From contig NZ_JBHSWH010000001.1 of the NCBI RefSeq assembly GCF_042661025.1, positions 1,426,001 through 1,490,000 on the forward strand: a stretch of 64,000 nt of DNA. Direction: 5' to 3'. Source of the DNA: Flexivirga alba. GTDB lineage: Bacteria; Actinomycetota; Actinomycetes; Actinomycetales; Dermatophilaceae. Below, in pieces: positions 46,954 through 55,311 of this stretch; position 1 is the first letter of the stretch, and each line of letters opens with the position of its first letter. The notes under the pieces were generated by a model. It was given only the letters and a program-made list of their open reading frames with translations. It had not been told where the DNA came from and searched no databases. The translations under genes and the position numbers were made by a program.

Positions 46954-47964
46954 CTATGAACCCGCTTGCGCGTCCACCTCGTAGCTGGTGTTGATCGACT
47001 CGAAGAAGTTGACCAGCTCGAGAGTGTCGTTGGCGGTCGCCATCCACTTCGCCGGATTGCTGACGCCCCAGTGCGGTCCGAAGCCGAGCTCCTCCAGGCG
47101 GCGGTCGGCCAGGTAGCGGACGTAGGTGTTGATGTAGTCGGCATTGAGGCCGAGGATGCCGCGGGGGAGCAGGTCCCGGTTGTACTGCTCCTCCATCTCG
47201 ACCGCGTCGAAGATCATCTGCTGGATCTCCTCTGCGAACTCCTGCGTCTGCAGATCGGGGTTCTCCTCCAGCACCGTGAGGATGAGGTTCATCCCGAACT
47301 TCAGGTGCAGCGACTCGTCGCGCACGATCCAGTCGATCAGCGACCCGAAGTTGCGCAGCAGGTTCCGCTGCCGGAAACTCAGCGCCACCATGAAGCCGCT
47401 GTAGAACCAAATTCCTTCCAGCACAACGTTGTACGCAACCAGGTTGCGCACGAAGTCGCGCTTACCCTCAGTGGTCGTGATGTCCAGCGTCTGCTCCGCC
47501 ATCCGCTGGATGTAGCGGACCTCGAACTCCTCCTTGGCCGCCATCGACGGTATGTCGACGTGCGCGGCATACGCCTCGCTGCGGTCGATGGGGAAGGTTT
47601 CCAGGACGTACTCGAAGGCCATGCAGTGGTTAGCCTCCTCCCACATCTGCTTGGCGAGGTAGAGGTGCGCCTCGGGTGCTCCGACATACGGGTAGACGCC
47701 GAAGGCCAGTGCTTTGTTGACGAGCAACTCGTTGGGGTTGAAGTAGCTCATCAGGAAGGTGACCGCGTGGCGCTCCTCGTCGGTCATCCGCTCGAAGTCA
47801 CCGAGGTCCTCGCCGAGCTGGATCTCGTGCGGGAACCACGTGTTGGCAACCGCCTGGTTGTAGAGGTCGTACGCCCACTGGTAGCGGATCGGCTTCAGCA
47901 GCAGGCCGTCCTGTATGCCGGTGCCGAGGATCGATGACTGGGTGTCCGAAGTGGTGGATGTCAT
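46954..47964 (-). CDS. nrdB: Class I ribonucleotide-diphosphate reductase, beta subunit
   Basis: Houses the dimetal-tyrosyl radical cofactor used by NrdA to reduce ribonucleotides. 336 residues. Metal ligands are visible in MWEEANHCMAFEYVLE (ExxH) and in IVRDESLHLKFGMNLI (second ExxH). ATG 47964 overlaps the nrdA stop by 4 bp (ATGA); an in-frame TTG at 47970 is less likely. It ends just before mntH. Confidence 0.95.
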   Translation of the reverse strand: MTSTTSDTQSSILGTGIQDGLLLKPIRYQWAYDLYNQAVANTWFPHEIQLGEDLGDFERMTDEERHAVTFLMSYFNPNELLVNKALAFGVYPYVGAPEAHLYLAKQMWEEANHCMAFEYVLETFPIDRSEAYAAHVDIPSMAAKEEFEVRYIQRMAEQTLDITTTEGKRDFVRNLVAYNVVLEGIWFYSGFMVALSFRQRNLLRNFGSLIDWIVRDESLHLKFGMNLILTVLEENPDLQTQEFAEEIQQMIFDAVEMEEQYNRDLLPRGILGLNADYINTYVRYLADRRLEELGFGPHWGVSNPAKWMATANDTLELVNFFESINTSYEVDAQAGS

Positions 47965-50510
47965 TGGCAAGCCTCGCAGTTCAACAGTTCCTGGGGGTCG
48001 GTCGGGCAGACGAAACTTTCTTCGAACACGGCATCGGCGGGCGCTTCTGCCACGACGACTGGTGCCGGAGTAGGAACTTCAACGACCGCGACAGGCTCCG
48101 GCTGCATGGCCGGGGTAGCTGCCGCAGGTGCTGCCGCCCGTCGCGCAAAGCCGAATCCGCTTCCGGAATGGCCACTTTCGACGGCCTTGTTGACCTTGAC
48201 CGTCGACTGCTCGGCCTTGTGGCGCGGCTTCATGTGCAGGTAGTAGGTGGTCTTCACGCCCTTGCGCCAGGCGTCGACATACAGATCGCTCATCCCGCCG
48301 ATGTCACGCGACTCGAGGTAGATGTTGCGGCTGATCGCCTGGTCGATCCACTTCTGCGCCCGTGACGCGACCTGCAGGTATGCCGTCGCCGGCAACTGGA
48401 AGGAGGTCTGGAAGACCTCCAGTAGGTCGTCCGGCACGTTGGGCACGGCCGACAGATCGCCGCGCGAGCGCAACAGGTCTTCTCGGATCGAGTCCCACAA
48501 GCCGCGCTCCTGCAGTGCGGCCACCAGGTTCCGGTTGACCTCCAGGAACTTCCCGGATGACGTGGTACGTGAAAATAGTTGGGAGAACTGCGGATCCAGA
48601 CCGGGAGTCGTCCCGGCGACCAGACCGATGGACGCAGTCGGCGCAATAGCCATCAACGTCGCGTTGCGTATGCCGTCCTTGACCCGTCCACGCAGCGCAT
48701 CCCAATCCATCCGGGTGGTGCGTGGCACGTCGACCTCGACTCCGCGGCGCTGCTGCAGCACCTCGAGGGTGTCGATCGGCACCAGGCCGCGGGACCAGCC
48801 GGATCCCGCGAAATTCGGATAGGCGCCGCGCTCCTGGGCCAGATCGCAGGATGCGTCGATCGCATGCCAGCTGATGAACTCGGCGAGCTGATCGATCAGA
48901 TCTGCGGCTTCTTCGGACGCATAGGAGAGGCCGAGCTTCTCGACGACGTCGGTGAATCCCATGAACCCCAAGCCGATTGCGCGGTTCTGGTCATTGGAGT
49001 GCTCCGACTCCGGCACCGACGAGCGGGTGATGTCGATCAGGTTGTCGAGCTGTCGCACCGCCGTGCGCGCGGACTCGGCGAGGCGATCCCAGTCCCACTC
49101 GCCATCTACCAAGTGGCGGGAGAGGTTGATCGAGGCCAGGTTGCAGACCGACACGTTCTCGCGGTCCTGCGGGAGGGTGATCTCGGTGCACAGGTTCGAC
49201 AGGTGGATCGTGCCGGTGTTGTCGTTCAGCGCCCGCTGGTTGATCGTGTCCTTCCACGTGAGCCAGGGGTGCGAGGTCGTTTGCAGCGAGACGAGGATCG
49301 ACTTCCACTGCGCGCGAGCGCGAATCTTCTTGAAGGAGCGCAGCTTTCCGGTCTCGGCGAGGGCGACATACTCCTTGTAACGGCGGGAGAAGTCGTCACC
49401 GACCAGCTCGACCAGGTCCGGTGTCTCGAGCGGGTCGAAGAGATACCAGTCGTCGTCGGCGACGACTCGCTTCATGAATTCGTCGGACAACCAGACTGCG
49501 GTGTTCGCGGTCCGGGTGCGCCGGTAGGGGTCGCCGGCGTTCTGCCGTAAGTCGATGAACTGCGGGAAGTCCAGGTGCCAGTTCTCCATGTAGAAGCACA
49601 GGGCGCCGAACTTCTTGCCGCCGCGGGAGACGGCGCGCAGGATCGAGTCGATGGTGTGCATGAAGGGGATCGGGCCGGTCGAGGACGTGTTGTTGCTCCG
49701 GATCGGGCTGCCCTCGGACCGCAGCTTGGTGACCGAAAGGCCAATGCCACCAGTGCCTTTGGTCAGCCACATGACGTCTCGCATCGACTTGGCGATGTGC
49801 TCGATGTCGTCATCCATCTGCATCACGAAGCAGTTGGACAACTGAGGTGTGTTGGTGCCCGCGTTGACGAGTGTGGAGCCGGCAGCGAGGTAGTCCAGCG
49901 ATGCCATCTTCCGGTAGAAGCCGATGGCGGCCTGGGTCGGATCCTTCTCGTTGACCGACATACCCATCGCGACCCGCATCCAGAAGTATGCCGGGACCTC
50001 GAGCGGCTGGCGCCTGGAATCCGTTGCCATGTAACGGTTTTTGAGAGTGACGATGCCGATGTAGCGAAGCCCGTCATCCTGATGGTGGTCGAGGGCCGCG
50101 GCCAGCTGCTCCAGGTTGAAGGCAGACGCGAGGCGAGCGTCGAAGAGACCGTCCTCGACCGACAGGCGGATGTAGCCGGGGAAGCGGGCTTGGTGCAGCA
50201 GCGCGAGCTCGGACTGCGTCTCGAAGTCGCCGAGCACCTTCTTGTAGATCGTCTTCAACAGCAGGCGGGACGCGATGACGTCGAAGTCGGGGTCGTCCTT
50301 GACGTTCTGCACCGCGACCGAGATGGCAGCCTCGTCGAGTTGTTCGGTGGTGATGCCGTCGAAGAGCGTGATTGCCAGCTCCGAGGCGATCTGCATGGTC
50401 ATCGACATGGCATTCGGTAGGCCCTCAGCGGCCCGCTCGATCGCCCGGTTGATGCGGTCTGCGTCATACGGCTCGCGTGATCCGTCGCGCTTGGTGACGT
50501 GTATGGCCAC
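47961..50510 (-). CDS. nrdA: Class I ribonucleoside-diphosphate reductase, alpha subunit
   Basis: Catalytic subunit of class I ribonucleotide reductase, 849 residues from GTG 50510 (AIHVTKRDGSREPYDADRI). The N-terminal ATP-cone region reads KRDGSREPYDADRINRAIER. Active-site features include NTPQLSNCFVMQMDDD and IHLSNLCTEITLPQD. The C-terminal redox Cys pair is the last four-residue motif, CEAC, before the stop. The reading frame stays open to 50765, but that stretch is the riboswitch leader, so the shorter start is right. The coupled downstream genes are nrdB, mntH and tetR. Confidence 0.95.
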   Translation of the reverse strand: MAIHVTKRDGSREPYDADRINRAIERAAEGLPNAMSMTMQIASELAITLFDGITTEQLDEAAISVAVQNVKDDPDFDVIASRLLLKTIYKKVLGDFETQSELALLHQARFPGYIRLSVEDGLFDARLASAFNLEQLAAALDHHQDDGLRYIGIVTLKNRYMATDSRRQPLEVPAYFWMRVAMGMSVNEKDPTQAAIGFYRKMASLDYLAAGSTLVNAGTNTPQLSNCFVMQMDDDIEHIAKSMRDVMWLTKGTGGIGLSVTKLRSEGSPIRSNNTSSTGPIPFMHTIDSILRAVSRGGKKFGALCFYMENWHLDFPQFIDLRQNAGDPYRRTRTANTAVWLSDEFMKRVVADDDWYLFDPLETPDLVELVGDDFSRRYKEYVALAETGKLRSFKKIRARAQWKSILVSLQTTSHPWLTWKDTINQRALNDNTGTIHLSNLCTEITLPQDRENVSVCNLASINLSRHLVDGEWDWDRLAESARTAVRQLDNLIDITRSSVPESEHSNDQNRAIGLGFMGFTDVVEKLGLSYASEEAADLIDQLAEFISWHAIDASCDLAQERGAYPNFAGSGWSRGLVPIDTLEVLQQRRGVEVDVPRTTRMDWDALRGRVKDGIRNATLMAIAPTASIGLVAGTTPGLDPQFSQLFSRTTSSGKFLEVNRNLVAALQERGLWDSIREDLLRSRGDLSAVPNVPDDLLEVFQTSFQLPATAYLQVASRAQKWIDQAISRNIYLESRDIGGMSDLYVDAWRKGVKTTYYLHMKPRHKAEQSTVKVNKAVESGHSGSGFGFARRAAAPAAATPAMQPEPVAVVEVPTPAPVVVAEAPADAVFEESFVCPTDPQELLNCEACQ

Positions 50511-50649
50511 GTGCGGTGTCTCCCGTCTTTCCTCGCAGTGGCCCGGCGAGGAGGACGGCGAGCGGGCAGCGCACGCGGGCACGTGGCTCGCCGCCGCTCG
50601 TTCGTCAGCCCTTCCCGCGCGGGCTGCGGTCGGACCCGCCCGCGGGTGC

Positions 50650-50830
50650 GCGGACAGGGCAGTGGCAGGTCTTCGGACTCGTGACTCCGTGCGAGACGCA
50701 CACCTACTGGTCGTCGCTTCCCGGGCTCTCACCCAGTGCTGATGACGACGTTCGTCCTCACTCACCGCTGCGGGGGCAGTGTCGGATTTGCACCGACTTC
50801 CCTCTTTCCTCGGGTGCTTCAGCCGTCGTC
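50650..50830 (-). ncRNA. Cobalamin (B12) riboswitch upstream of nrdA
   Basis: Read on the minus strand, the leader contains the canonical pieces in order: GAGGAAAGAGGGAA, GGTGCAAATCC, CTGCCCCCGCAGCGGTGAG, GCACTGGGTGAGAGCCCGGG, GACCAGTAGGTG, and the 3' end GAGTCCGAAGACCTGCC near 50664. The remaining leader (50511-50650) is GC-rich with self-complementary stretches and would hold the expression platform. B12 riboswitches on class I nrdAB are known in Streptomyces, where B12 lets the class II enzyme take over. Confidence 0.93.
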
Positions 50831-50866
50831 AAGCGGCGGCTGAAGCACTCGAACCAGCTGCAAGAC

Positions 50867-50897
50867 ACACACTATCTAGTGGTGGTTGGTTTGCCAA
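50867..50897 (-). promoter_or_regulatory. nrdA promoter with overlapping NrdR-like box
   Basis: On the minus strand TTGGCA (50892-50897) and TAGTGT (50869-50874) are separated by exactly 17 bp, a good sigma-70-type promoter. The -10 lies inside ACACACTATCTAGTGG (50867-50882), which matches 13 of 16 positions of the NrdR box consensus as I remember it. The site lies 37 bp upstream of the riboswitch. NrdR repression by promoter overlap would fit what is known of nrd operons. Confidence 0.7.
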
Positions 50898-51304
50898 GAC
50901 CCAACATGCTGTAGTTGCACGCCTGTAATTCCAGAGATGTCAAATCGGCGGAATGACGCCGAAATGGGGTGGCATGGCACGGAAGTGGCGGCGTGTCGGC
51001 ACCGAGGTCGTCGAGTGCCGGAGTACGGAGCCAAGGTGGTCGAGTGCCGGAGGAGCACCGCCCACGAGCCCCAATCGCCGAGAGGACAGGCGATCGCCGA
51101 AAGGACAGGCAATTCGAGCCCGAAATGGGCCGCATCGGGTGTCCTCTCGACCAACGGGTGTCCTCTCGGCAATACGGCCGGGTGCACGCTCAGGGCGAGA
51201 GGGGTATGGCGAGAGGGGTATGGCGAGAGAGGTATGACGTGTCGGACGCGCGGCGAGCCGAAGCCAATGCGGGCGCCAGGAGGAGCCGAGCCAGAAAGGC
51301 TAAG
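50898..51304. other. Non-coding, repeat-rich stretch between the nrd promoter and tRNA-Gly
   Basis: No gene is convincing here. It holds four copies of a 12-mer in two orientations: GCCGAGAGGACA (51077-51088) and GCCGAAAGGACA (51096-51107), then two copies of the reverse (around 51140-51150 and 51159-51170). The outer pair is a perfect inverted repeat. A 14-bp unit GCGAGAGGGGTATG is present three times in tandem at 51195-51236. A direct repeat TCGAGTGCCGGAG also occurs twice near 51010-51050. Confidence 0.6.
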
Positions 51305-51375
51305 AGCGAGTGACGAGAATCGAACTCGCGTATTCAGCTTGGGAAGCTGATGTTCTACCATTGAACTACACTCGC
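51305..51375 (-). tRNA. tRNA-Gly (anticodon CCC)
   Basis: Minus strand, 71 nt. The acceptor stem GCGAGTG pairs with CACTCGC; the D-arm region is TAGTTCAATGGTAGAAC; the anticodon arm is TCAGC-TTCCCAA-GCTGA with anticodon CCC; the T arm is CGAGTTCGATTCTCG. No CCA is encoded (the strand continues T then C). Confidence 0.95.
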
Positions 51376-51476
51376 GTGCCTCGGGCGGCGGCCAAATGGC
51401 TCTCGCTCGGACCGGCAGGAGTCTAACCCACAGCGTCCGCCACCGGCGCAAGCGCCTGCCCGGTACCGTGACCCTC

Positions 51477-52052
51477 GTGCTCCTCTCCGACCGCGACATC
51501 CGCGCCCAGATCGACGCCGGCCGCGTGCGCCTCGACCCGTATGACGAGACGATGATCCAGCCCTCGAGCATCGACTTCCGGCTGGACCGCTACTTCCGGC
51601 TGTTCGACAACCACAAGTACCCCTTCATCGACCCGGCCGCCGAGCAGGAGGAGCTGACCCGGTTGATCGAGACCGAGTCGGGCGAGCCCTTCGTGCTGCA
51701 CCCCGGCGAGTTCGTGCTCGGCTCGACATACGAACAGGTGACGTTGCCCGATGACGTCGCCGCGCGGGTCGAGGGCAAATCCAGCCTGGGCCGGCTCGGC
51801 CTGCTGACGCACGCGACGGCCGGCTTCGTCGACCCGGGCTTCTCCGGGCACGTGACCCTCGAGCTGTCCAACGTCGCGACCCTGCCGATCAAGCTGTGGC
51901 CGGGCATGAAGATCGGGCAGCTGTGCTTCTTCCAGCTCAGCAGCCCGGCCGAAAACCCTTATGGCAGCGCTAAATACGGCTCGCACTATCAGGGCCAGCG
52001 CGGCCCGACCGCCAGCCGGTCCTACGCCAACTTCCATCACACCGAGGTGTGA
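51477..52052 (+). CDS. dcd: dCTP deaminase (actinobacterial, probably dUMP-forming)
   Basis: 191 residues. It deaminates dCTP; the actinobacterial form characterised in Mycobacterium also hydrolyses the product to dUMP. The family core GKSSLGRLGLLTHATAGFVDPGFSGHV (shown here only to mark the region around residues 100-126) includes the catalytic Glu of the VTLEL that follows. I chose GTG 51477, which gives the usual N-terminus LLSDRDIRAQID; the frame is open back to 51396 without coding character. There is no Shine-Dalgarno; TACCGT 7 nt before the GTG could be the -10 of a leaderless mRNA. Confidence 0.95.
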   Translation: MLLSDRDIRAQIDAGRVRLDPYDETMIQPSSIDFRLDRYFRLFDNHKYPFIDPAAEQEELTRLIETESGEPFVLHPGEFVLGSTYEQVTLPDDVAARVEGKSSLGRLGLLTHATAGFVDPGFSGHVTLELSNVATLPIKLWPGMKIGQLCFFQLSSPAENPYGSAKYGSHYQGQRGPTASRSYANFHHTEV

Positions 52053-52698
52053 TGTCCCGCTACGAGGTCGGCCCGTCGCACGACGGTGCGCACCCTTTCT
52101 CACCCTGCCGGACGGCAGGCGGCGCCCCGACGCGATCGCCTTGCTGTTGCACGGGGGTGCCGAGCACGGCCTCGGGCGGACCAACAAGGTGAGTCCGCCG
52201 GTGCTGCGCATGGTCGCCGTCGCCCGCAGCATCGAGCGCAGCGCACAGGGTCGGATCGGGACTGCGGTGCTGCGTGACGCCGTGCGCGGTTACAACGACG
52301 ATGCGCGATCTCCGGTCGTGGATGCCCGATGGGCGCTGGCTCGGCTGCGCGAGCTCTACCCCGACACCCCTGTGGCGCTGGTCGGTCACTCGATGGGCGG
52401 CCGGGTCGCCCTGGAGCTGGCCGGCGCCGACGGTGTCACGAGCATCGTCGGTATGGCGCCCTGGATCCCCCAGCAGTACGACGTCGCGCCGTTCCTCGAC
52501 CGGCACACTCTGCTGCTGCACGGCCGCAAGGACGTCATCACCGACCCACGCAAGAGCGCCCGACTTGCCGAGCTGATCGTGCAGGCCGGCGGCGACGCGC
52601 GCAGTGTGCAGCTGCCGGATGCGCACGCGATGCTGCTCAAAGCGCGGGCGTGGCACCGTCATACGACCCAATTCCTGGCGGAGACGTTGCTTTCCTGA
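52052..52698 (+). CDS. Small alpha/beta hydrolase (apparent -1 frameshift near its start)
   Basis: The body of the protein is an alpha/beta hydrolase: IALLLHGGAEHG (oxyanion loop), VALVGHSMGGRVALELAG (nucleophile elbow Ser), DRHTLLLHGRKDVITDP (acid) and LPDAHAMLLKARAW (His). The frame containing it has no start codon downstream of dcd except deep inside the domain. ATG 52052 overlaps the dcd stop (TGATG) and gives MSRYEVGPSHDGA in the other frame. One missing base near 52090 would join the two into 215 residues. Alternatively translation begins inside dcd. Substrate unknown. Confidence 0.7.
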
Positions 52699-52755
52699 AG
52701 ATTTCACCGGATCGGGTTCGGTCCCTGTCGGTGGCCTGCACTACGTTTGTTGACC

Positions 52756-53898
52756 ATGATCCGCTTCGAGCAGGTGGTCAAGCAGTATGCCGGCGGCGCG
52801 ACAGCCGTCGACAACCTTTCCTTCGAGGCGCCGACCGGCCAGATCACCGTCCTGGTGGGGCCGTCCGGCTGCGGCAAGACGACATCACTGCGGATGATCA
52901 ACCGCATGATCGAGCCCACCGGCGGGCACATCTACATCGATGACGAGGACGTTCAATCGTTCAACGCAGCCAAGCTGCGCCGCGGCATCGGTTACGTCAT
53001 CCAGCACGCCGGGCTGTTCCCGAACAAGCGGGTCGTCGACAACGTCGCCACGGTGCCGCAGCTACTCGGCACGCCCAAGGCGCGGGCCCGCGAGCGGGCG
53101 CGTGAAGTGCTCGACCTCGTGGGGCTGCCGGGCGACTTCGCGGACCGGTGGCCCTCGCAGTTGTCGGGAGGTCAGCAGCAGCGCGTGGGAGTGGCGCGGG
53201 CGTTGGCCGCCGACCCGCCGGTGATGCTGATGGACGAGCCGTTCAGCGCGGTGGACCCGGTCGTGCGAGAGCAACTCCAGGATGAGTTTCTCCGGCTGCA
53301 ACGCGATCTCGGCAAGACGATCGTCTTCGTCACGCATGACATCGACGAGGCACTGAAGCTCGGGGATCAGATCGTGGTCATGCGGGTCGGCGGCAAGCTC
53401 GCGCAGCTGGCCGATCCGGCATACCTGCTCGCCCATCCGATCGACGATTTCGTGGCCGACTTCATCGGCCGGGATCGCGGATACCGCGCGCTGACCTTCG
53501 CCGAGACACCACCGCTGCCGCTGGCCAGCGAGCCGACGGTGCCGCTCGGCACGACGCCCGAGCAGGCGCGCGCGGCAACGCGGGACGAGTGGTTGCTCGT
53601 CGTGGACGACGGGCGTCCGGTCGGCTGGATCCAGCCGACGGTGATCGCCGCACCCATTGAGCCGGCGATGCTGCACCGCGGCGGCACCGTCGCCCGCGCG
53701 TCCGGCCCGCTGCGTTCGGCACTCGACGCCGCGTTGTCGTCACCGAGCCGTCGCGGAGTCATCGCCGACGACGACGGCAGGCTGCTCGGCACCGTCCGAG
53801 CCCACCAGGTGCTGCAGGCCATCGAAGCCACCGATCGCCCGGAGGTCGACGAGGCGGACATCGCGCCCCAACAGGGCGATGTGTCGGTGGACAAGTAG
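52756..53898 (+). CDS. Glycine betaine/choline-type ABC importer, ATP-binding protein (OpuCA/ProV-like)
   Basis: 380 residues. Walker A GPSGCGKTTSLRMINRMIEP, signature LSGGQQQRVGVARALA and Walker B VMLMDEPFSAVDP are all present. The C-terminal third carries a CBS-domain pair (WLLVVDDGRPVGWIQP and SRRGVIADDDGRLLGTVRA), as in OpuCA, where it senses ionic strength. ATG 52756 has no Shine-Dalgarno; TACGTT 8 nt upstream may be a -10. It is the first gene of a four-gene transporter operon with permeases and a binding protein. Confidence 0.9.
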   Translation: MIRFEQVVKQYAGGATAVDNLSFEAPTGQITVLVGPSGCGKTTSLRMINRMIEPTGGHIYIDDEDVQSFNAAKLRRGIGYVIQHAGLFPNKRVVDNVATVPQLLGTPKARARERAREVLDLVGLPGDFADRWPSQLSGGQQQRVGVARALAADPPVMLMDEPFSAVDPVVREQLQDEFLRLQRDLGKTIVFVTHDIDEALKLGDQIVVMRVGGKLAQLADPAYLLAHPIDDFVADFIGRDRGYRALTFAETPPLPLASEPTVPLGTTPEQARAATRDEWLLVVDDGRPVGWIQPTVIAAPIEPAMLHRGGTVARASGPLRSALDAALSSPSRRGVIADDDGRLLGTVRAHQVLQAIEATDRPEVDEADIAPQQGDVSVDK

Positions 53899-53904
53899 CG
53901 ACTC

Positions 53905-54546
53905 ATGATCTCCTTCATCCAGGACCACTGGTCGGACATCATCAGCAGAGGCATCCAGCACGCGTGGCTGGCCGGCTTCCCGCTGGTCATCGGTCTGCTC
54001 ATCTCGCTGCCGCTCGGCTGGCTGGCACGCCGGGCGACGTGGCTGCGGGTGATCCTCGTCGGCGGTTCGAGCCTGCTCTACACGATCCCGTCGCTGGCTC
54101 TCTTCGTGCTGATGCCGCTGATCATCAAGACCAAAATCACGTCCCCAACCAATGTCATCGTCGCGATGACCGTCTACACGCTGGCCCTGCTGGTGCGCAC
54201 CGTCGCCGACGCTCTCGGGGCGGTCTCCGAGGAGACCACTCAAGCGGCAATTGCCATGGGCTACACCCCGATTCGCCGTTTCTTCGGGGTCGAGCTGCCG
54301 CTCGCCGTGCCGGTCATCTCGGCGGGGCTACGGGTCGCCGCAGTGAGCAACGTCGCCATCGTCAGCGTCGCCGCGCTGCTCGGCATCCGGCAGCTGGGCT
54401 TCTACCTCACCGACGGTTATCAGACCACCTACTGGGCGGAGGTCTGGACCGGTGTCGTCGCGTGCCTCGTGCTGGCGCTGATCTTCGACCTGGTGATCCA
54501 ACTGATCACCCGGCTCCTGACGCCGTGGCAACGGGTGGTGTCCTGA
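53905..54546 (+). CDS. Betaine/choline-type ABC importer permease 1 (OpuCB-like)
   Basis: 213 residues with about six hydrophobic segments. The inner-membrane component motif is EETTQAAIAMGYTPIRRFFG, the EAA loop contacting the ATPase. It starts 7 bp after the ATPase gene and overlaps the next permease by TGATG, so the two permeases are probably made in equal amounts. Confidence 0.9.
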   Translation: MISFIQDHWSDIISRGIQHAWLAGFPLVIGLLISLPLGWLARRATWLRVILVGGSSLLYTIPSLALFVLMPLIIKTKITSPTNVIVAMTVYTLALLVRTVADALGAVSEETTQAAIAMGYTPIRRFFGVELPLAVPVISAGLRVAAVSNVAIVSVAALLGIRQLGFYLTDGYQTTYWAEVWTGVVACLVLALIFDLVIQLITRLLTPWQRVVS

Positions 54547-55277
54547 TGATCGGGTCCGTATGGCGCTGGTTGACCGACGGCGCGAACTGGCAGGGCGACA
54601 CCGGCATCACCCACCGGCTGCTGGAGCACCTGCAGTATTCCGGCGAAAGCCTCCTCATCGCGGCGCTGATCGCGCTGCCGATCGGTGCACTGATCGGTCA
54701 CACCGGCAAAGGCAAATGGATCATCGCTGTTGCCAACGCCTTTCGAGCGATTCCGAGCCTCGGCCTGCTCTTCGTGGTGGCCATGTGGTTCGTGTCCCGC
54801 CTGACCGGGGACTCGGCATACCTCGTGCCCACGATCATCGTGCTGGTCATTCTCGCCATACCTCCGCTGCTGGCCGGTGCCTACAGCGGTGTCAGCGAAG
54901 TCGATCCGGCGGCACGCGATGCGGCATACGGCATGGGCATGAGCGGCCGTCAGGTGCTGACGGGTGTCGAGGTGCCGTGCGCCCTGCCACTGATCTTCTC
55001 CGGCGTGCGCAGCGCGGCCCTGCAGATCATCGCCACGGCGACGATCGCCGCGGCGATCAGCGTCGGCGGCCTCGGTCGCTACCTGATCGACGGGCTGGCC
55101 AACAGCGACTACGCACAGATGGCCGGCGGGGCGATCCTGGTCACCGCGCTCGCCCTGGTTGTCGACGGCGTCCTCGCCGTCATACAGCAACTCAGCGTTC
55201 CCGGCGGCCTGCACGCGACGGGCGAGTCCCGTCGTAAGCAGCGCACTGCGGCAGCCGAATCAGCGCATGCCGCCTGA
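54546..55277 (+). CDS. Betaine/choline-type ABC importer permease 2 (OpuCD-like)
   Basis: 243 residues from ATG 54546, which overlaps the previous stop. The longer open frame from 53964 is only a shadow of permease 1. About five or six membrane segments; the EAA loop reads DPAARDAAYGMGMSGRQVLT. The C-terminus is basic (SRRKQRT). It should form a heterodimer with the preceding permease. Confidence 0.9.
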   Translation: MIGSVWRWLTDGANWQGDTGITHRLLEHLQYSGESLLIAALIALPIGALIGHTGKGKWIIAVANAFRAIPSLGLLFVVAMWFVSRLTGDSAYLVPTIIVLVILAIPPLLAGAYSGVSEVDPAARDAAYGMGMSGRQVLTGVEVPCALPLIFSGVRSAALQIIATATIAAAISVGGLGRYLIDGLANSDYAQMAGGAILVTALALVVDGVLAVIQQLSVPGGLHATGESRRKQRTAAAESAHAA

Positions 55278-55311
55278 ACTTCCGATCCCAAAACCGAGAT
55301 GAGGAACCATC

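Noticed and set aside
51195..51236. Three 14-bp tandem units as a mini CRISPR
   Set aside because: The units are directly adjacent with no spacers.
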